This document shows, in pieces, positions 1 to 14,800 of a DNA stretch of 64,000 nucleotides. This DNA is from Tipula vernalis (lineage: Eukaryota > Arthropoda > Insecta > Diptera > Tipulidae). The notes beneath the pieces were generated by a model. It saw nothing but the letters and a program-made list of their open reading frames with translations, did no database searches and had not been told where the DNA came from. Made by a program: the position numbers and the translations under genes. The stretch covers positions 260,654,245-260,718,244 of the forward strand of contig OY282559.1 of NCBI GenBank assembly GCA_958295665.1. The letters are read 5' to 3'. Positions within the stretch are counted from its first letter, which is position 1; each line of letters opens with the position of its first letter.

Positions 1-2704
1 GATCTTGACTATTTCGATCTCATTATTTAGGACCAGAATGGCTGCTTTTATAGTAACATTGTTTCCATAGCCACAAAGTGACCCAAAATTGGCTCTTTTT
101 AACAATAGGACTTGGTTATGTGACTAATTGCGTAACACTTGAAACACTTTGACACACCCTACGGTTTTTGATGAGAGTATTTTTTGCCTTTGGTCTATGA
201 TTCAATGCACCATTTTACCATCTTTTGGTATAGTTTTCAAGCTTCTTTTCAGATCTTTAATTTGTGTACTCCTTAATATCTTCAATAAATTATAATTCGG
301 AGCTAGCAAAGCAATGCTTATCCTACTGCCCTACCTAAACAAATTCTTACCCTGCGTTTCGCCGTGTAGTGGATATTTATTTCAACTTTACAGTTATTAG
401 AGGTACACAGATGAGGATTAAATTCCAGTAATCTGTTGACCTCGTATGTATGTACGTCTTCATCAAAGATTTTCTCAACACCATAAACAATCATTTCAGT
501 TTTTGTTATTTTGATTATCAGTCAGTAGTAAACACCGATAAAAAGATTGATTAGTGATGTATTAAATGATATTGTAAAGTTGCCTTGAGGACTATAATTA
601 AGTAAATTGAGAAAGATAAAAAAGTCGACCACTAAGTTAAGAAATAGAAAGAGGACAGAATAATTTTATACCCAAGGTAAAGCACGCAGCAGCAGCAAAT
701 TTCAGCGATCTAATCATAAATTTAAAATTTTTGAAAAGTATTTGGCAGGCAATCATTCTGCGATCATTCTTTAAAGATTACAGAAAAGAAAAGACAAATT
801 AATTGTAATGAGAATTTAACATGACCTATATATAATGCGGCAAATGACAAACTTAATACCAATTCTCAAAATAGTTTACGCACATGTTGGGTTATTACAT
901 AAAAATATGCGTAAGACATAATTTTAAGAATCGCTTATGTTTTATATATATTGTACTATGATGAATTAATTAATAGTAAATTAAATTTTCGCCTATTTTA
1001 GCTTATTCATAAAATTAATAACAAAAGTTTTTTTTTTTATATTTAATCACAAAATTCGGTTATCTCTAATACACACATAATATTTATTGTAGTACATTAC
1101 GTATACGTTTGTATTGTATTCCAGATGCCCGAGAGACCAAAGACGCATCGCTTGAGACACATTGAATTTATATTGCGTATTACTTTGACTTCCTGAAATT
1201 ATATTTTATATTATTTACTACTAAATGGTATACTACAAATACACACTTAATTATTATTATTTTATATATAACGATATTATTATTTTTAATTAATTATTAT
1301 TTAATTTATAATTTACTAAAAAAAATATTTTTTTTTTTAAATAAAACAAAAAATCTTGTAATTTAATTTTTAATGTAAAATTTTTCGCTTTTTATTTTTG
1401 CCTCATATCGAAAACTAAAAAAAAAACTATATTGGAATGAAAAAAAAAACATTGATTAATTTTAATTAAAACGATTTTAATTAATTAAAATTAATAAATA
1501 ATTTTGTACAAAAAATAAAAATGTATAAACTCTCTGGTAAGTTTAATTTTTTTCTGTTCTTATCAAACAAATTTTTTTGTTTTTATTTTTTTTTTATTTT
1601 TATTAAGTAAAATCGTGTTTGACATAATTTTTTATGTTTATCTTAATTTTAATTTAGTTTTTATACGAATTATATTGATGATATTTGATAATGTATAATC
1701 AGTTATAAATTTGTGTTTGTATTTTTTTTTTTTTGTTTTATTTCTTAAGTTTATATTGTTTGTTTTATTTTTTTATTAAAAACCTAAATTGGTATTTAGA
1801 TTGAATAAATAATGACTACACTTGTTGTGGTTTAAAACTTGAAGACCTTGTTTGAGTTTTTCTGTAGACTAGTAAAATATTTTAATCCGTTTGTAGTATT
1901 GCTTAAATATTAATTGCGTTTAGATTCGTCTTAAGTGTATAACTTATGTAGCGTGACCTTAGTCGCAATGCTTCATGCAACGTGACTGCAACAATTTATA
2001 ATAGTCGTGTCAACTAACTAACTCAAATGACACAGGATATTAGCTACGAAAAATTAAAATTCGTATTTATTTAATTTTTAGATAAATCATTAATCTTTTC
2101 AAATATTATAGACTAGACTCTAATTTTTAAGCTAACAAATTAATTTAGAATGTCGTAAGACGTGATCTGAAACTTGCTCAATGCATATCAAATTCTAATG
2201 TACATATTGTTGTAAAGTCTCTTTCGTTTTAACTCTTGAGTACTTAAATCTCTTTTTTTTTTCTTGAGCAGCATGTGTCATCGGTCTGTTTATGTGGTTC
2301 TACCTTAAATTTAATTAAATAAATACTTAATTTTTTTTTTTTTTTACTTACACACAGCCAGATACAGGTGTTAAATTAGGACTAATTGTCCATTGATTAT
2401 TTTAAATCTGATAACGTATCTCACTTGTTTTTGGGCAAGTAACAGGAAATTGATTAGATCAATACATATTAGACAATTAATTACATATGTACATAAAGCA
2501 AACGTTAATCAGATGTACTCAAGAAATCTTATTTTTTGTCGTTTTGTTAAGTTCAGAAATGGCTTCAAGATTTTGTATTGTAATTAAGTTAAATTTTTGA
2601 TTTGGTTTCAATTTATCGTTTTCATAAAATATATTAAATACATTTAAAAATGTTAATATCAATAATAATAAACAATTTATCAAATTTTATATATTATTTT
2701 AAAG
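1..2704 (+). other. Upstream Spred intron, AT-rich, no gene seen
   Basis: This stretch has long poly-T and poly-A runs and no reading frame with recognisable similarity. It ends at the acceptor of the first visible Spred exon, so it is intronic. No convincing transposon was identified in it. Confidence 0.55.
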
Positions 2705-2854
2705 GTCTTGCACACAATAACACAACAACAATGCCATGGGTATTTTTTAATAAATATGATCCAACAGTTGGCGAAGACGATGTATTCATGACACTGGATT
2801 TACCATTAGAACCTTCCGAGTCTCGATCAAATTCAGAAGGAAGTGGAAGCCATA
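2705..2854 (+). CDS. Spred: Spred internal exon (linker)
   Basis: The exon begins after the acceptor TTTTAAAG and ends before GTAATT at 2855. It contributes two bases to a codon split with an upstream exon and leaves one base of a split codon (A, completed by AG to Lys) for the next exon. It encodes an acidic, Ser-rich linker beginning [12 protein letters not shown] 96-bp intron follows. Confidence 0.8.
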
Positions 2855-5800
2855 GTAATTTATTAAAAAAAATGCATTTTGTGTTAAACAGTTGAAGATT
2901 AAAATTTTCTTTTGTTTTCTTCTTTGTTTTTTTGTTTTTATTCTTTGCAGAGAGTGGTGAAAAACAAAGTATTCATTACATATCCTGCGATAAGCCACCA
3001 CTTTCACAGCCTCTGAATGTTGGTCAAGATCAAACAATTGTCCCCGGTGACAATTATTCGTATGTTCAACTAACAGCTGTAAGTATATATTATTGTATAT
3101 AACGATTTCCGGTACAAATTGTACGAGTATACTACTAAAACGAACTATACTATATATACATACACACAAGTATTAAGTACAATTATGAATGAAGTATAAA
3201 TTTAATTAAAATATTTTTTTTTTACTTTTTTTTTTATCTTATCAAAAACAAAAATTATAAGTATTTTATCATTAATTAAGGAAGTTAATAATTCAGTAAA
3301 CTAATCTCATTTTTTGTACTGTTGTATTTAAACGGGTGATAAGGAATGAAAGTGGTAAAAATAAATAAATATAGGGTAGTTGAATGTTTTATACGAGTTT
3401 CCGTTTGAAAATCAATCTACGTAAGTAATTACAAAATTGTACAATTCATCGTGACGTCATAAGTTAAAATTCGAATCCTTGTTTTAAACTAAACTACTGT
3501 ATAATCCTAGCAAATATTTTGGTTAATAAAAGAAATCCATTTTTCTTTCTTTTTATTACTCTACAGTTACTTTTTTATTTATTTTACTTCAATTTTCTCT
3601 AAATATTACAACTTTATATTTTTTAAATGGAGACTACGTGTACTCCATCTTTTCTTGTTTAATTCTTCTGTGCTCTGCCTCGTATCGTGAGGTCCCTATA
3701 TCATAATTCTGACGAGCAATGTGCTACGGTACATAGCCTTGAGCTTCAAACTCCCTCCAAACTGGACAGACTTAGTGGCCGTAAATGCCGATCCTCAGTT
3801 GTCAATGATTCTTCTGGTACTGTCAAATAAGTCGAAATTTCCATTAAACTTTTGAATAGCTTCATGACGTAGATTAGTCGACGGAAATAGCCACACGAAT
3901 TTGGTAAATATGTCGATCATTGTCAAGAGTAATATTATCAGTTTTGCTGTCCCAAACCATGCAGATTTTTAGTGTCTAGGACGCATCACGTAGAGGCATT
4001 TGCGAATGAATATTCTCTTCTCAAATAATTGCATCCGTTTTGGACCAATTTTTTTTATAATAGCTTTATTTTTTAAACCACTTAGAGTCATGAAATGCGG
4101 CTAACATAAACAGAATCACATCAACTAGGAAAAAAATTTCGAGAAAATTCGTAAACTAACAATATTGAAAAAAAATTCAGTGTTCTGATTCCAAAACTTG
4201 ATTTCTTATCAATCTCTTTCTTCATTCAAACGTTTATAGTACCCCCCATCATGCGCCAATACTGAAATAAATCAGAAATTTTTCGAAATAACGCCAAATA
4301 AAATCATAAAGAATTCTTGAATTTGCTTGTTACTGGATTAAGAGTGGACGATATCATATATATATAATTTATAAAGATTAAATAAACACTAGAGTTTACA
4401 GTTGGACCTTCCACTAGTACTTGAATTATGATTGTGAAGAAAGCTCTTAATCCAGGTGATCAAAAATTGTCAAAACCAATAACCACCGGTTGAATCTTTA
4501 AACTCCTGAATCTGTATACCTTATAACCATACATTTCATACAACACCAAGATTCGAGCTCTAAATCTTATGCACCAAAAACTTGTCGCTATAAGATCTGT
4601 GCCACCAAACTATTATTTGAATGATGAATAATTAAATTTCAGAAATTTTCTATTTGCTTATACAGTATATTAGGCATTTTAAAATTGTTAAAAATATTTA
4701 TATGGGAGCTTACTTACCCGGGGATCCGATCACTTTCAAATCTATAGAAATATAAAGCATTGACGCCAAACGTAAAATATTTTTAAACTTCTACTAGCAT
4801 TAAGCAATTAGGGATTTTCAAGTCACTTTTCAAAATTTTATAGGAAGAGCCCCACTTTGAAATTTTAGTTGAAAATGTTGTTACCGAAGCTACAAAAATG
4901 TATAGATTTCCAGATTCCTAAGTTTGATTTAAGAGGTTTGATGTCAGTTTTAAAATAATTAGTATGGGAGTCCCAAGATTCCATTGTCTGATTGTAACTG
5001 AAAAAGGAGGTGTAAAATCTAAAAATTAGAAAACTCGAGAAGTGTTAGTTTTTGAGTTAGAGAACGAACACACATGCAAACACATAGACATTTTCCAGAA
5101 ATGGTCAATTTGAACTCCTCTATACTTAATAAGACGATTTCCGTTAAAATCTTGTAAAATTTTCATGATTCCTGTGCTTTCTTTATACTTTGCATAAGAA
5201 AGTAAAAAACAATTACCCATTTTACTACGGATGATTACCCGCAATACAGGAAAATCGCCACAGACGAACATCCCTCGAGGCAGATCACCTCTTTAAAAGG
5301 CCATTTTATTGTAAACAATTTCTCAATAAATTTCCTCTTTAACGTGTCCACAACTTAAAAGATCATTTTTCTCCGGTAAGGAAGATGGCTTAGAGAAGTT
5401 CCACTGTATATCCATTTTGTTTTTATTCTACATAATCAGTCTCAGTTTATCCTCCCCTTTTTATAATAGTACTTCACTTGGTACCATAAATTTCTTCAGA
5501 TGCGTCAATGAGCACCTCAGTGACTGGGAGATCACCAATATTGAGTTATTTGTGAAGCGATAGATGAGACTGCTGAAGCGACCTGTGCTTGTCTTGATGA
5601 GTTTCAACTTTAATTATTTTTTGTCAAATCCGATAAAGGTTTTAGTAAGACCGATTATCATGAACGGAAAAAAACGCTCATATCTAGGAATAGTTGTACT
5701 TCCTTGCTTTAGCAGGCGGTCATCGTCTCCGAAGAAAATAACGTTTCTTCCAGTTCATTTCCAAACCATTCTCTTCAGCAGCCTTCATGGCGAGATTTAA

Positions 5801-8800
5801 TTTAACCTGCGCCTCCCTGTAATAATTTTGCGTCCAACTAATATCTATGAAACTTCCGTGTCAGTCGTTGCAGCATCTTGGCAATTATAACATCGTTTGC
5901 CATTAGCCCTCCTCTCTTTTTAGTTAGCGTTTTTATTGTTCGATACCAAGTGCTCAACAGTTTTGCTATCAGACAATATGCCATGCCATCACTGGTCGTG
6001 TTACTCTACATCTTTGAACAGTGTTTTTTGCTGGTTCTTCTTTTACAACATTAAAAAGAGAAAGAAACTCAAAAACATTTATAAGTACATAACAAAAGCA
6101 AAGAATGAAAATATTGCGCTCTTGAGTATATAAATCCGTTCGATGTTGAAAGACCGAATGTCGCAAGGTCGAATGCTGAAAGACCGAACGCCGAAAGGCC
6201 GAATGGGTCGGAAGGCTGAATGTTGAAAGGCCGAATGTCGTATGGCCATGGCCGAATGTGTCGAAAAGCCGAATGTGTAATGGCCGATTGGGTCGAAAGG
6301 CCGAAATTGTTGAAAAGCCGAATGTCAAAAGGCCGAATGGGTCGAAAGGCCGAATAGCCGAAAGCCCGATTGGGTCGTTAGGCCGATTTTTCATTAAATT
6401 TTCTTTCACTTCATTGAGTGAAATCAATATTTAAAACCATTGAATTTATTTCTTAATATAAAATGATTTAAATAAATTGAAACGTGCTAATAAATCCTGG
6501 AGATCTATTACGAATTTTTACGATATCGAAAAAATTCAATACGCCGCGAATTACCCTATTATATATTATTTATTATTATTAATATTATAATATTATAAAT
6601 AATATTTAATTTATTTAAACTTAAATATATCATTTACAAAAATGTATTTTCCATACATACAAAAACATAAATACATATCATAAATTTTACAAAATCCGCC
6701 AACTAAATAGCAGTCGAATTTTTCCATGTGCTTTCGAAAAAATCCGCTACGAATTTCCTTTTTTGTTTCATAATAGGGCGGATTTTTCGATATCGTAAAA
6801 ATCCTAAATCGAAAAATTTCACAGGCCGTGTATATTAATGTGATTAAATTTTGTCGGAAAAAAAAAATTTACTTCTTTTTCTTTTTTTACTATGATTAAT
6901 TATTTTTTTATTTTTCTGATAAAAATATAAATTTTGGTTTTCATAAAAACATAAATTTCGAAAATTTTCATTCATAAAAAGTTGAAAAATTAAAATCAAT
7001 TTCGACATAAGCGGCCTTTCGACATTCGGCCTTTCGATATTCAGCTTTTCGATATTCGGCCTTTCGACATTCGGCCTTTCGACATATTCGGCCTTTCCAT
7101 ATTCCGCCTTCCGCCATTCGGCCCTATTCCTATGTATTATCTACTTGCCTTTGTATACGCATTTTTAGAACATTCACACAAACAGGATTTTATGTTATAA
7201 TTGCTTCAATACGTTTTCTCTTTCTGCGAGAATTCTCTCTTTGAGCCCCGACCTTCTCCGGGAAGTGAGCTTGGTCGAACACTCCAATATCACTCAAATC
7301 TTCTAACTGCAAGCGTTCGGAAGGCATCTTCTATGTCTTAATCGTTTACATTGGCATTGGGGTCAACTTTGTAGAATTGCTTCTATCGTGACGTTGCTCT
7401 CATTTTCAACTGCACAAGTGCCCAACTCTTCGTTATTTCCTTTTATAGCCAGCCCCATACTTTGACAACATTCAACCGAAGTTTAGTTAGTTAACTAAAT
7501 CAGCACTCCTTTTGCCATCAATTTAATTTTAATCTGACTCCTTACGAAGTACTCTTTAATTTTGTTTTTTTTATACTATCCCTGTTGAGCCTAATAAAGG
7601 AGCTCTTTCCTTCTATTATTTATTTCCAAGTCGCATCTTCTTTTTTTATATTTCAGAAACGGATCCTTCCCTATTTGTAGTTATCTTTTTCAATACTCCT
7701 TTATTTTCTGGTCTGCCTCTATCGTGAGATCCTTGTACCACAATTTTAATGATTTATTTTCTATAATATTCTTAAAGATTTGCCTCATATTTTAGCCTCA
7801 TCGTTTGGTGCTCAAATATTATGTCAGGTAGTAATAACAGCTATTCTAGCTACTGCAAGCCAATTTGTGTCTGCTCATCTCCAATGAACATATGTCCATG
7901 ATTCTTGACTTTTGATTAATCTCATATTAAAGCAAAACATTTAAAATAGAAGATCTAAACTAAAGAGCTCTGCTTCGGGCGGATTAAAAGATGTATGTGC
8001 ATATTTTATAAATTAACGGAAACACATTTACCTAATAAAGTCTTTAAGGAGGAAAGGATATTGAATCTAACAATATGTCAATAGTTTAGTCAAAACGAGC
8101 ATCATGTTCTTATAAATATCACAATTTTCCTTGATCGAAATTCTGGTTAAGTATTAAATTACCATCGTTAAAATTGTACCAAGGTAATTTGTAATGTTAC
8201 GTTTTGATTTTGAAGCTTGATTCACCAGATTTGTCCATTGGTGTAATCCCTTTTGTGTCCAGCGAGATAACATATTTTTAACTCAGTTTTTAACTCCGTC
8301 AAGTTATCATTTTCTTGACGAGCTCAATGGACAAATCTGGTGAATCAACCTTGAACTTAACTTTGAGTGCGAGTTTACGACCATTTTCTGAAGAAAAATT
8401 TTCAGCAGATTCAATATATTTTAAATGGAAAACAAAAGAATTATGTTCGGAAGGGGAAATTTGTTTACAAAATAGACTACGTCGATTGGTTGCCTGTTGA
8501 AAATTTTTCTTCAGAAAATGGTCGTAAACTCGCACTCAAGATTTTTTCACAGTTGAATAATAGTCCGACAACGTAAATTAGAATGAAACAAAATTTACCT
8601 TTACAAGAGAAGTATAATCGCATAGTTTAATTTGCTTGAGCGTATGCAACTCTCGCTATCTCAGAGTTGTCCCATAAATCCGTTATTTGATTAATCTGTA
8701 CAAGACTTGGTGACAACTTACTTCTCCTCAAGAGGCCTGGTTTTCTCTAGAACCAAGCGATTTTTAAGCAAACACCCCTCATTTTTCGAATATGGTTGAA

Positions 8801-11800
8801 AACATTTGTTTTGCCAAAATATTAATTCTAAATATTACACTTTAAGGGCCTTACCCAGCCACTCCACTTACCATTAAATCGGGCAAGAAAAACATCAAAT
8901 ATGGTGTTGGGTATGGTAAACCTGCAACATCGTTATTTCTAAATAAATTCAAATTTATGTTCGTTAAATAATAATTTTATTTATAAAATTGAAATTAATG
9001 TTAATGGCAGTTGGAGAGTAGGTGTTAGGGGATCACTTTAATTGAAAGTTTGCATTTTAATTAATTTCGAAGTTTATTTATTGGTTAAGAAACGGATTAG
9101 TAATATAAATATATTTGTATGTATATGTCTGTTAGGAATAAAATTTGGTAGAGCAGACATGTATTTGAAAGATTAATAATTTTTATGAAACAATTATGTC
9201 TAACTTTATTCTATTACATCGTTAATTTATACATATCTAATTTTTCAGGTACACGACTATAATTATCCTGTAGTTGATGAACCTGTTGGATCTGTAATAA
9301 ATGCCCGTCGGGAATCCGCATGCAGTTTGAAAAAACGAAGTGCATTAGATGTTACGCCGCAGGCGCTAAAAGAAAGTCACAATTTAAAGATGCGGTTGCG
9401 ATGCAGATACTGTCAGGAAATTTATTCAGAAGAATGGAATCGTACCGGAGCATGCGAATTTGCTCCCGATTGCTTTAATACGTGTTTAGAGGCTATTTCC
9501 GGTATGTTATGTGCACGATGTATGCTGTATCATTGTATGCGAGACTCTGAGGGTGATACATCGGCTCATCCGTGTCAATGTTCACCAATGGAATCGGGAT
9601 GCACCAAAAGGTAAATATATCAAGAAAAATATTAATTATTTTTAGGTTATTATTTTTCTAAAACATGTTCACATATTTCTTTATAATGACTGTCATAAAG
9701 TCGTTTATTATGTTATTACAACTGCAAAACAACTTGGAACTCTGGAAGTTCTAAAGTAATTGTGCATTTGCACATCTGTAAAATTGAATAATAATAATTA
9801 TTATTATTATTATTGATAAATCGATTTCCGTTTTAAGATAATGGATTAATTATCGTTTATATGCTACACACATGCACTTAATATATTCAGGTAATTATAT
9901 TGTTTATTACTCCAAATGAATGAGACCACCTATCAGCTTAAACTTTTAAAATTGTGCTGCACATAAATTAAGTCGGCGTTAAAGCAATCGTCGGTTGAAA
10001 ATTTATGTAATCTTTGATGTACTGAAATATTTTCTGTAGTGTGGTAATAGGTAGATTGAGGCTCGTACTTTCTTGTAATTGCCCACGAAACGAGAATCAA
10101 AAATATCTTACGGATAGAAAATTTCACGTCAAGGAACGCTTTCAGGAATTAGTACAACACAGTGACAGATGTTTGAGAGCCCCGAGGCATAAGTAACGTT
10201 TGGGGACCCTTATAAATTCTTGCTATAGCTGTAGTGGAAACAATTTGTTTATTTTTGTACGTATGCACCATATATACAAAAAATTTAACATTTCTGTCAT
10301 TTCCATTTTTTAAAATTATTATTGAATTAAGGTATTCGCGTGTATTATATCAACAAAAAAAGCACCTTATTTGAAATGAAGCTAGACGAGTTCACGGGTT
10401 CTAAAATATTGATCACAGATATCTTAGGTACTTATGATTCGCTTATATTCGCCCTTGCCAACTATACAACAAAAAAAAATGCCGAATTTGTGGGTAAAAA
10501 TTAAAATGCAAGTGAGAACTGGTAAAGTACGTGTAAGTGACATCTAGAATTGAAAATAATAAAGTGATTGGCATTTTGAGATATGTATTCGCGATTTGCG
10601 TGGAGAACCTACTGCAAATTCCACAAATAATACTGCTAAATAATTATTAATTGAACAGAACCAAACTTTATACATAAATTGCAGTTTAAAATAAATAAAC
10701 AAAAAAATAATTTTCGTCCGTTTGCCTCCATCAACCTTTAATTTCCTGCCACCAGATCTACATACAGTTCTCAATATTTTTTAACAAAAACATTATAAAG
10801 GGTGTTCCTTCCCTTAATTGTTTTTTAATAATATTAAAAAAAACACAATGCATGTTGGAAATTCAAAAATGTTTATTAATAAAAAGAGTTAGTTCTGTGC
10901 CATTTATGTATGAAATACAACATAGTTTATGTGACCACCACGGCTCCTGTTGCAGGCCTGCATCCTAATATCAAAATTCTCGTTTACTTTTTTCCAATAA
11001 AAGCAGTTAAATGTAAATGGCCTCAATTTCAGTTCGAATGTTATTCTTAAAATAATCTAACGGTGTCAAATCGCATGATCTTCGCTTCGCATGGCGACCA
11101 ATTGACATCAGAATTTCTTGAAATTATGCGGTCATCGAACTTGGTTGCCAATAAGTCTAGTGTTTACGATTTGTGTGATATGTTGAAACCAAAGATTTTG
11201 GCCACCAAAACCTAGTTAACATGCCACGATAGCGCTCAATATTCACTGTTACTGCATCTTCACGTTCATTTTCGAGAAAATAAGGTCAAATGATGCCACC
11301 AGCCCACAATCCACACCAAACTAACTTTTTTATTTTTTGCATAAATTGGTTGTTCATGAATACCATTAGGATTTTCAGTCCCCCAAATGCGACAGTTTCG
11401 TTTATTAACATATCCGTTGAGGTGAAAATGAGGTTCTTCTGAAAAGATGATTTTTGGTGAAAAATGGTTATTTTGTTCGAGCATTTTCGTAATCAGTTTG
11501 GATAACCAAAATTCGTTGTGTTGTAAACGCGAATCCATGACTAAAAATGGCATAGCTTTGACTTTTCATTTGTCAAAAAATTTTCAGGTTGCCACAGGCA
11601 AATAATTTTATTCCAAGTGGCGAAAAAGATGATATTCTTTAGATCTGGCGAATAAGGGAGATGCGGTAAAATTTCATAATTTAGTGAATTTAATTTAGAA
11701 ATTGTGATTCGAAATGTGTGTCATCGAGCGATGCCTTGCAATAGTATTGGCCCATATCTGTAGATTAGTTTTGGATATTTAATTTTTAATTTTTTATTCA

Positions 11801-14800
11801 TATTGTCGGTTTCGCGATAGTATGAATCAGCCGTAATTGCTTTGCCCGGTTTTTGAAAACGAATAATAGATTGTTTCTTTATTTGTCCAACATACAGTAA
11901 CCATAAGTTTTTTTTGTTTGGTGTAATGACGGCTGCGGTGCGTTAGTTGGTGCTTCCTGAAGCGACCGCCTGTGCAATGATCCTTCACTTCCAACCGTGA
12001 TGCAATGTACCGCACATTTAATTAATTTGAAGTTAAATCCATATATGTATTTAAAGTTGCTTTTGGTGACCCATCTATATCTAAAACAAGCATTTATAAG
12101 TGGTAAACACATTTAAGTGGAGGCCATGAAAACGTTGAAGATGATGAGCGAGTTACATGCCTCAGTAAAATAATAAACGATTACTTCATCATGACAATTG
12201 CCGACTCCACTTCCAGAGAGGTTGCTTATGATGTTGGAGTGTCATTTGGCTCATGCCAAGTAATTTTTTCGGATGCCTTGGGCATGAAAAGGAAACGTAT
12301 GGTAATAAAATTTGTTCTTCCGAAATTGGAGTTCTACGCCTCATGAACAAACAACTTACGACTGTTGAACCACGAAAATGCACCTGCTCACACTTCACTG
12401 CTTTGATCTTGAGTTTTTGGGCAAAAAACATAATGTTATGATGCCTCAGCTTCCGTATTCGCTAGACAAGGTCCCGACGACATCTTCCTATTCCTGAAAA
12501 TGGAAAACACCCAACTTGCCTAGCACACCAAAACACGTCTGAGAGTGCCCAAAATTTGGGCAATCGGACTTATTTAGCCCGCTTTTTTGGTCAAACAATG
12601 TATTTATACAGATAAATTTTCTTTAGTGTATCAAGTATGGCTAAAGTAATATTTTTGCTAAAAGCTAACAATAAGAAATAATTTTCGGCATATTTGACTC
12701 TTGAAATGCTGCCAAAGAGTTTAAAGTATTAGCTTTATATGACAGCCGAAATACGCAAGTACTCCGTAGAGCTTGTGTGGAAAAGTTTCTAGTATTATTG
12801 AGGGAAGTGGATTTGGCGTAGATGTATTATATAGGAGATACGCATTGAGTAAAAAAGGCAAGGGAAGTTAGCTAAGCAGCTGCAACTGCGGAAAAACCTG
12901 AGTTGGATTCTAATCAAAGCGCCAATAGAGTGCATAAATTTTATTTATTATTCCCTTGCCTCTGGTTCCCTTGTCATATTACTTTTAAGATTCTCTCAGG
13001 TCAGCAGAAGTTTTATTTTTCGTAGGTGTATATGGTGGTCATGCTTAAATTAAAACAGATTAACTTAAGAATAAGGAAGTTGTTTTATCTTTAACCAACA
13101 AAAATTTTACCGTTTTCATGGCACCTTCCGGACCGAATTGGGCTAATGGTAGAGTTTTCTGTAAGAATTATTTCATTAAAACTTTAACATGCGTTTATGT
13201 TTATAACAATATTAGTGTTTCGCTCTAGGATGTTCTCGTTACTCTGGTATCCACTAATTCTTATACTGAATTGGATCTTGTATCAATTTATCTTCCTTAT
13301 CTTCACCTGCTCCATCAGAGGCATGGAAGGGTTAGGAATCTTAGCGATTGGGAGCTTTTCTCTCTCGAACACGTTCCTCTACTTGTTTGATATATTTAAT
13401 AATTTAGAAGGTGATATAAGTATTATGTCGAGTTTTAGATACTCTTATCGTGCAGTAGTCAGTAAAAAATACAAGTTGATATGATGAAACATTGGCCAAT
13501 TTGGATGATAAAAGATTTAAACAGATCATCCGAATGACGAGACTTCAGTTCGATCTAATATTAGATTTAATTAGAAACCATCCAGTGTTCTTTTTTTTAT
13601 TGAAAATTCTGAGCTTCAATTTTCGCCCTAGTTCCGATTAGCGTTGGTATTATTTCGATTGGGATCCAATCGTGATAATGGTTCTAATGAAAAAGTTGCC
13701 ACGTTATTTGGAATTGGTGATGGCGTTACATTACCGGCAAATCGTGTTTTCCAAAGCATATTGGCATTAGAAAAAAAAAATTAAAATGGCGATAAACAGA
13801 ATAGAGTATTAGTTAGTAATACATTTGAGGAACTACTTTATTGCGTCGGTTATTTAGATGGATCTGAGATTCCTTTAGAGCAAGCTCCAGTACTACAAAT
13901 TGGGTATCCAGGTAGCATTCATGATTCGGGAATTTGGAATAATTTAGGATTAGGGCGAAATAGTAATTGAGTGTATCGCTTAACAACAAGTGTTACCACT
14001 ATTTCGAGACCCTTCTAAATCGTTAACGGTGGAACGAAGAGTTTAAGCATATTTTAGTAAATATCGGATCAGAATTGAACACTGTTTTGGTATTTTACAA
14101 GAAAAATTGTCTTAGATAAGGAAACCGATAAATTCGCTTGCACATGGATAATGGTATGCTGCATTTTGTATAACATTTTAATACCACGTCTCTTTAAAGG
14201 CGATTTAGATTTAAATAATGCTTCTGTAAATTCTTTAGAAAAACTGGAAAGACTTCCTTTTTATACCTAGATGCCAGGGTTGTCAAGAACCCGTGGGTTG
14301 GAACAAAAACCCTGGTGGGTTTTACCCGGGTTTCACGATTTTTGTGTTTTTCCGAAATCTCTGTAATAAACTCGATTAATTTGTAAAAAATTCGATTTTG
14401 TTTTATTAGTGAGGTAACGTGATTAGTACGAACAAATTAAAAACTCAAAAAATTAAATAAAAAATAAACTTCTGTTCTAGTACCCTGATAACCCAGAATG
14501 CTGAAAATGCAGTTGAATGAGGCCTGAATGAAGCCTAATGGCTCCAGTGAAATGATATTCTAATACATATACCTCAACTATCTCATTTTTAAACGAAATA
14601 AATAAATATGTTAGAGTAGGGCAAATAGCGTTTTTTATTATTGTAAGTACTCATTCCCTATGTTTTCAGACCTTCGTCTAAGTACTTCTTATGAACACCA
14701 ATTTCAATACATTTTTACTCTCTCTCTTAAGAATCCCCTATTCAGACATTTTTATTACTAAACCTTTCCTTACTAACTTATTTCAAAAAATTTGTAATTG

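Noticed and set aside
6134..6390. CRISPR-like array of regular GGCCGAAT repeats
   Set aside because: Units are contiguous and degenerate, without unique spacers, in insect nuclear DNA. It is a minisatellite.
8299..8576. Three overlapping short frames around 8.3-8.6 kb
   Set aside because: All are by-products of the inverted repeats of the 173-bp MITE; the same peptides appear at the other copy near 55.7 kb.
13197..13484. Hydrophobic 95-residue plus-strand frame considered as a membrane protein
   Set aside because: No signal, family motif or splice context was seen, and it adjoins a decayed Harbinger element.
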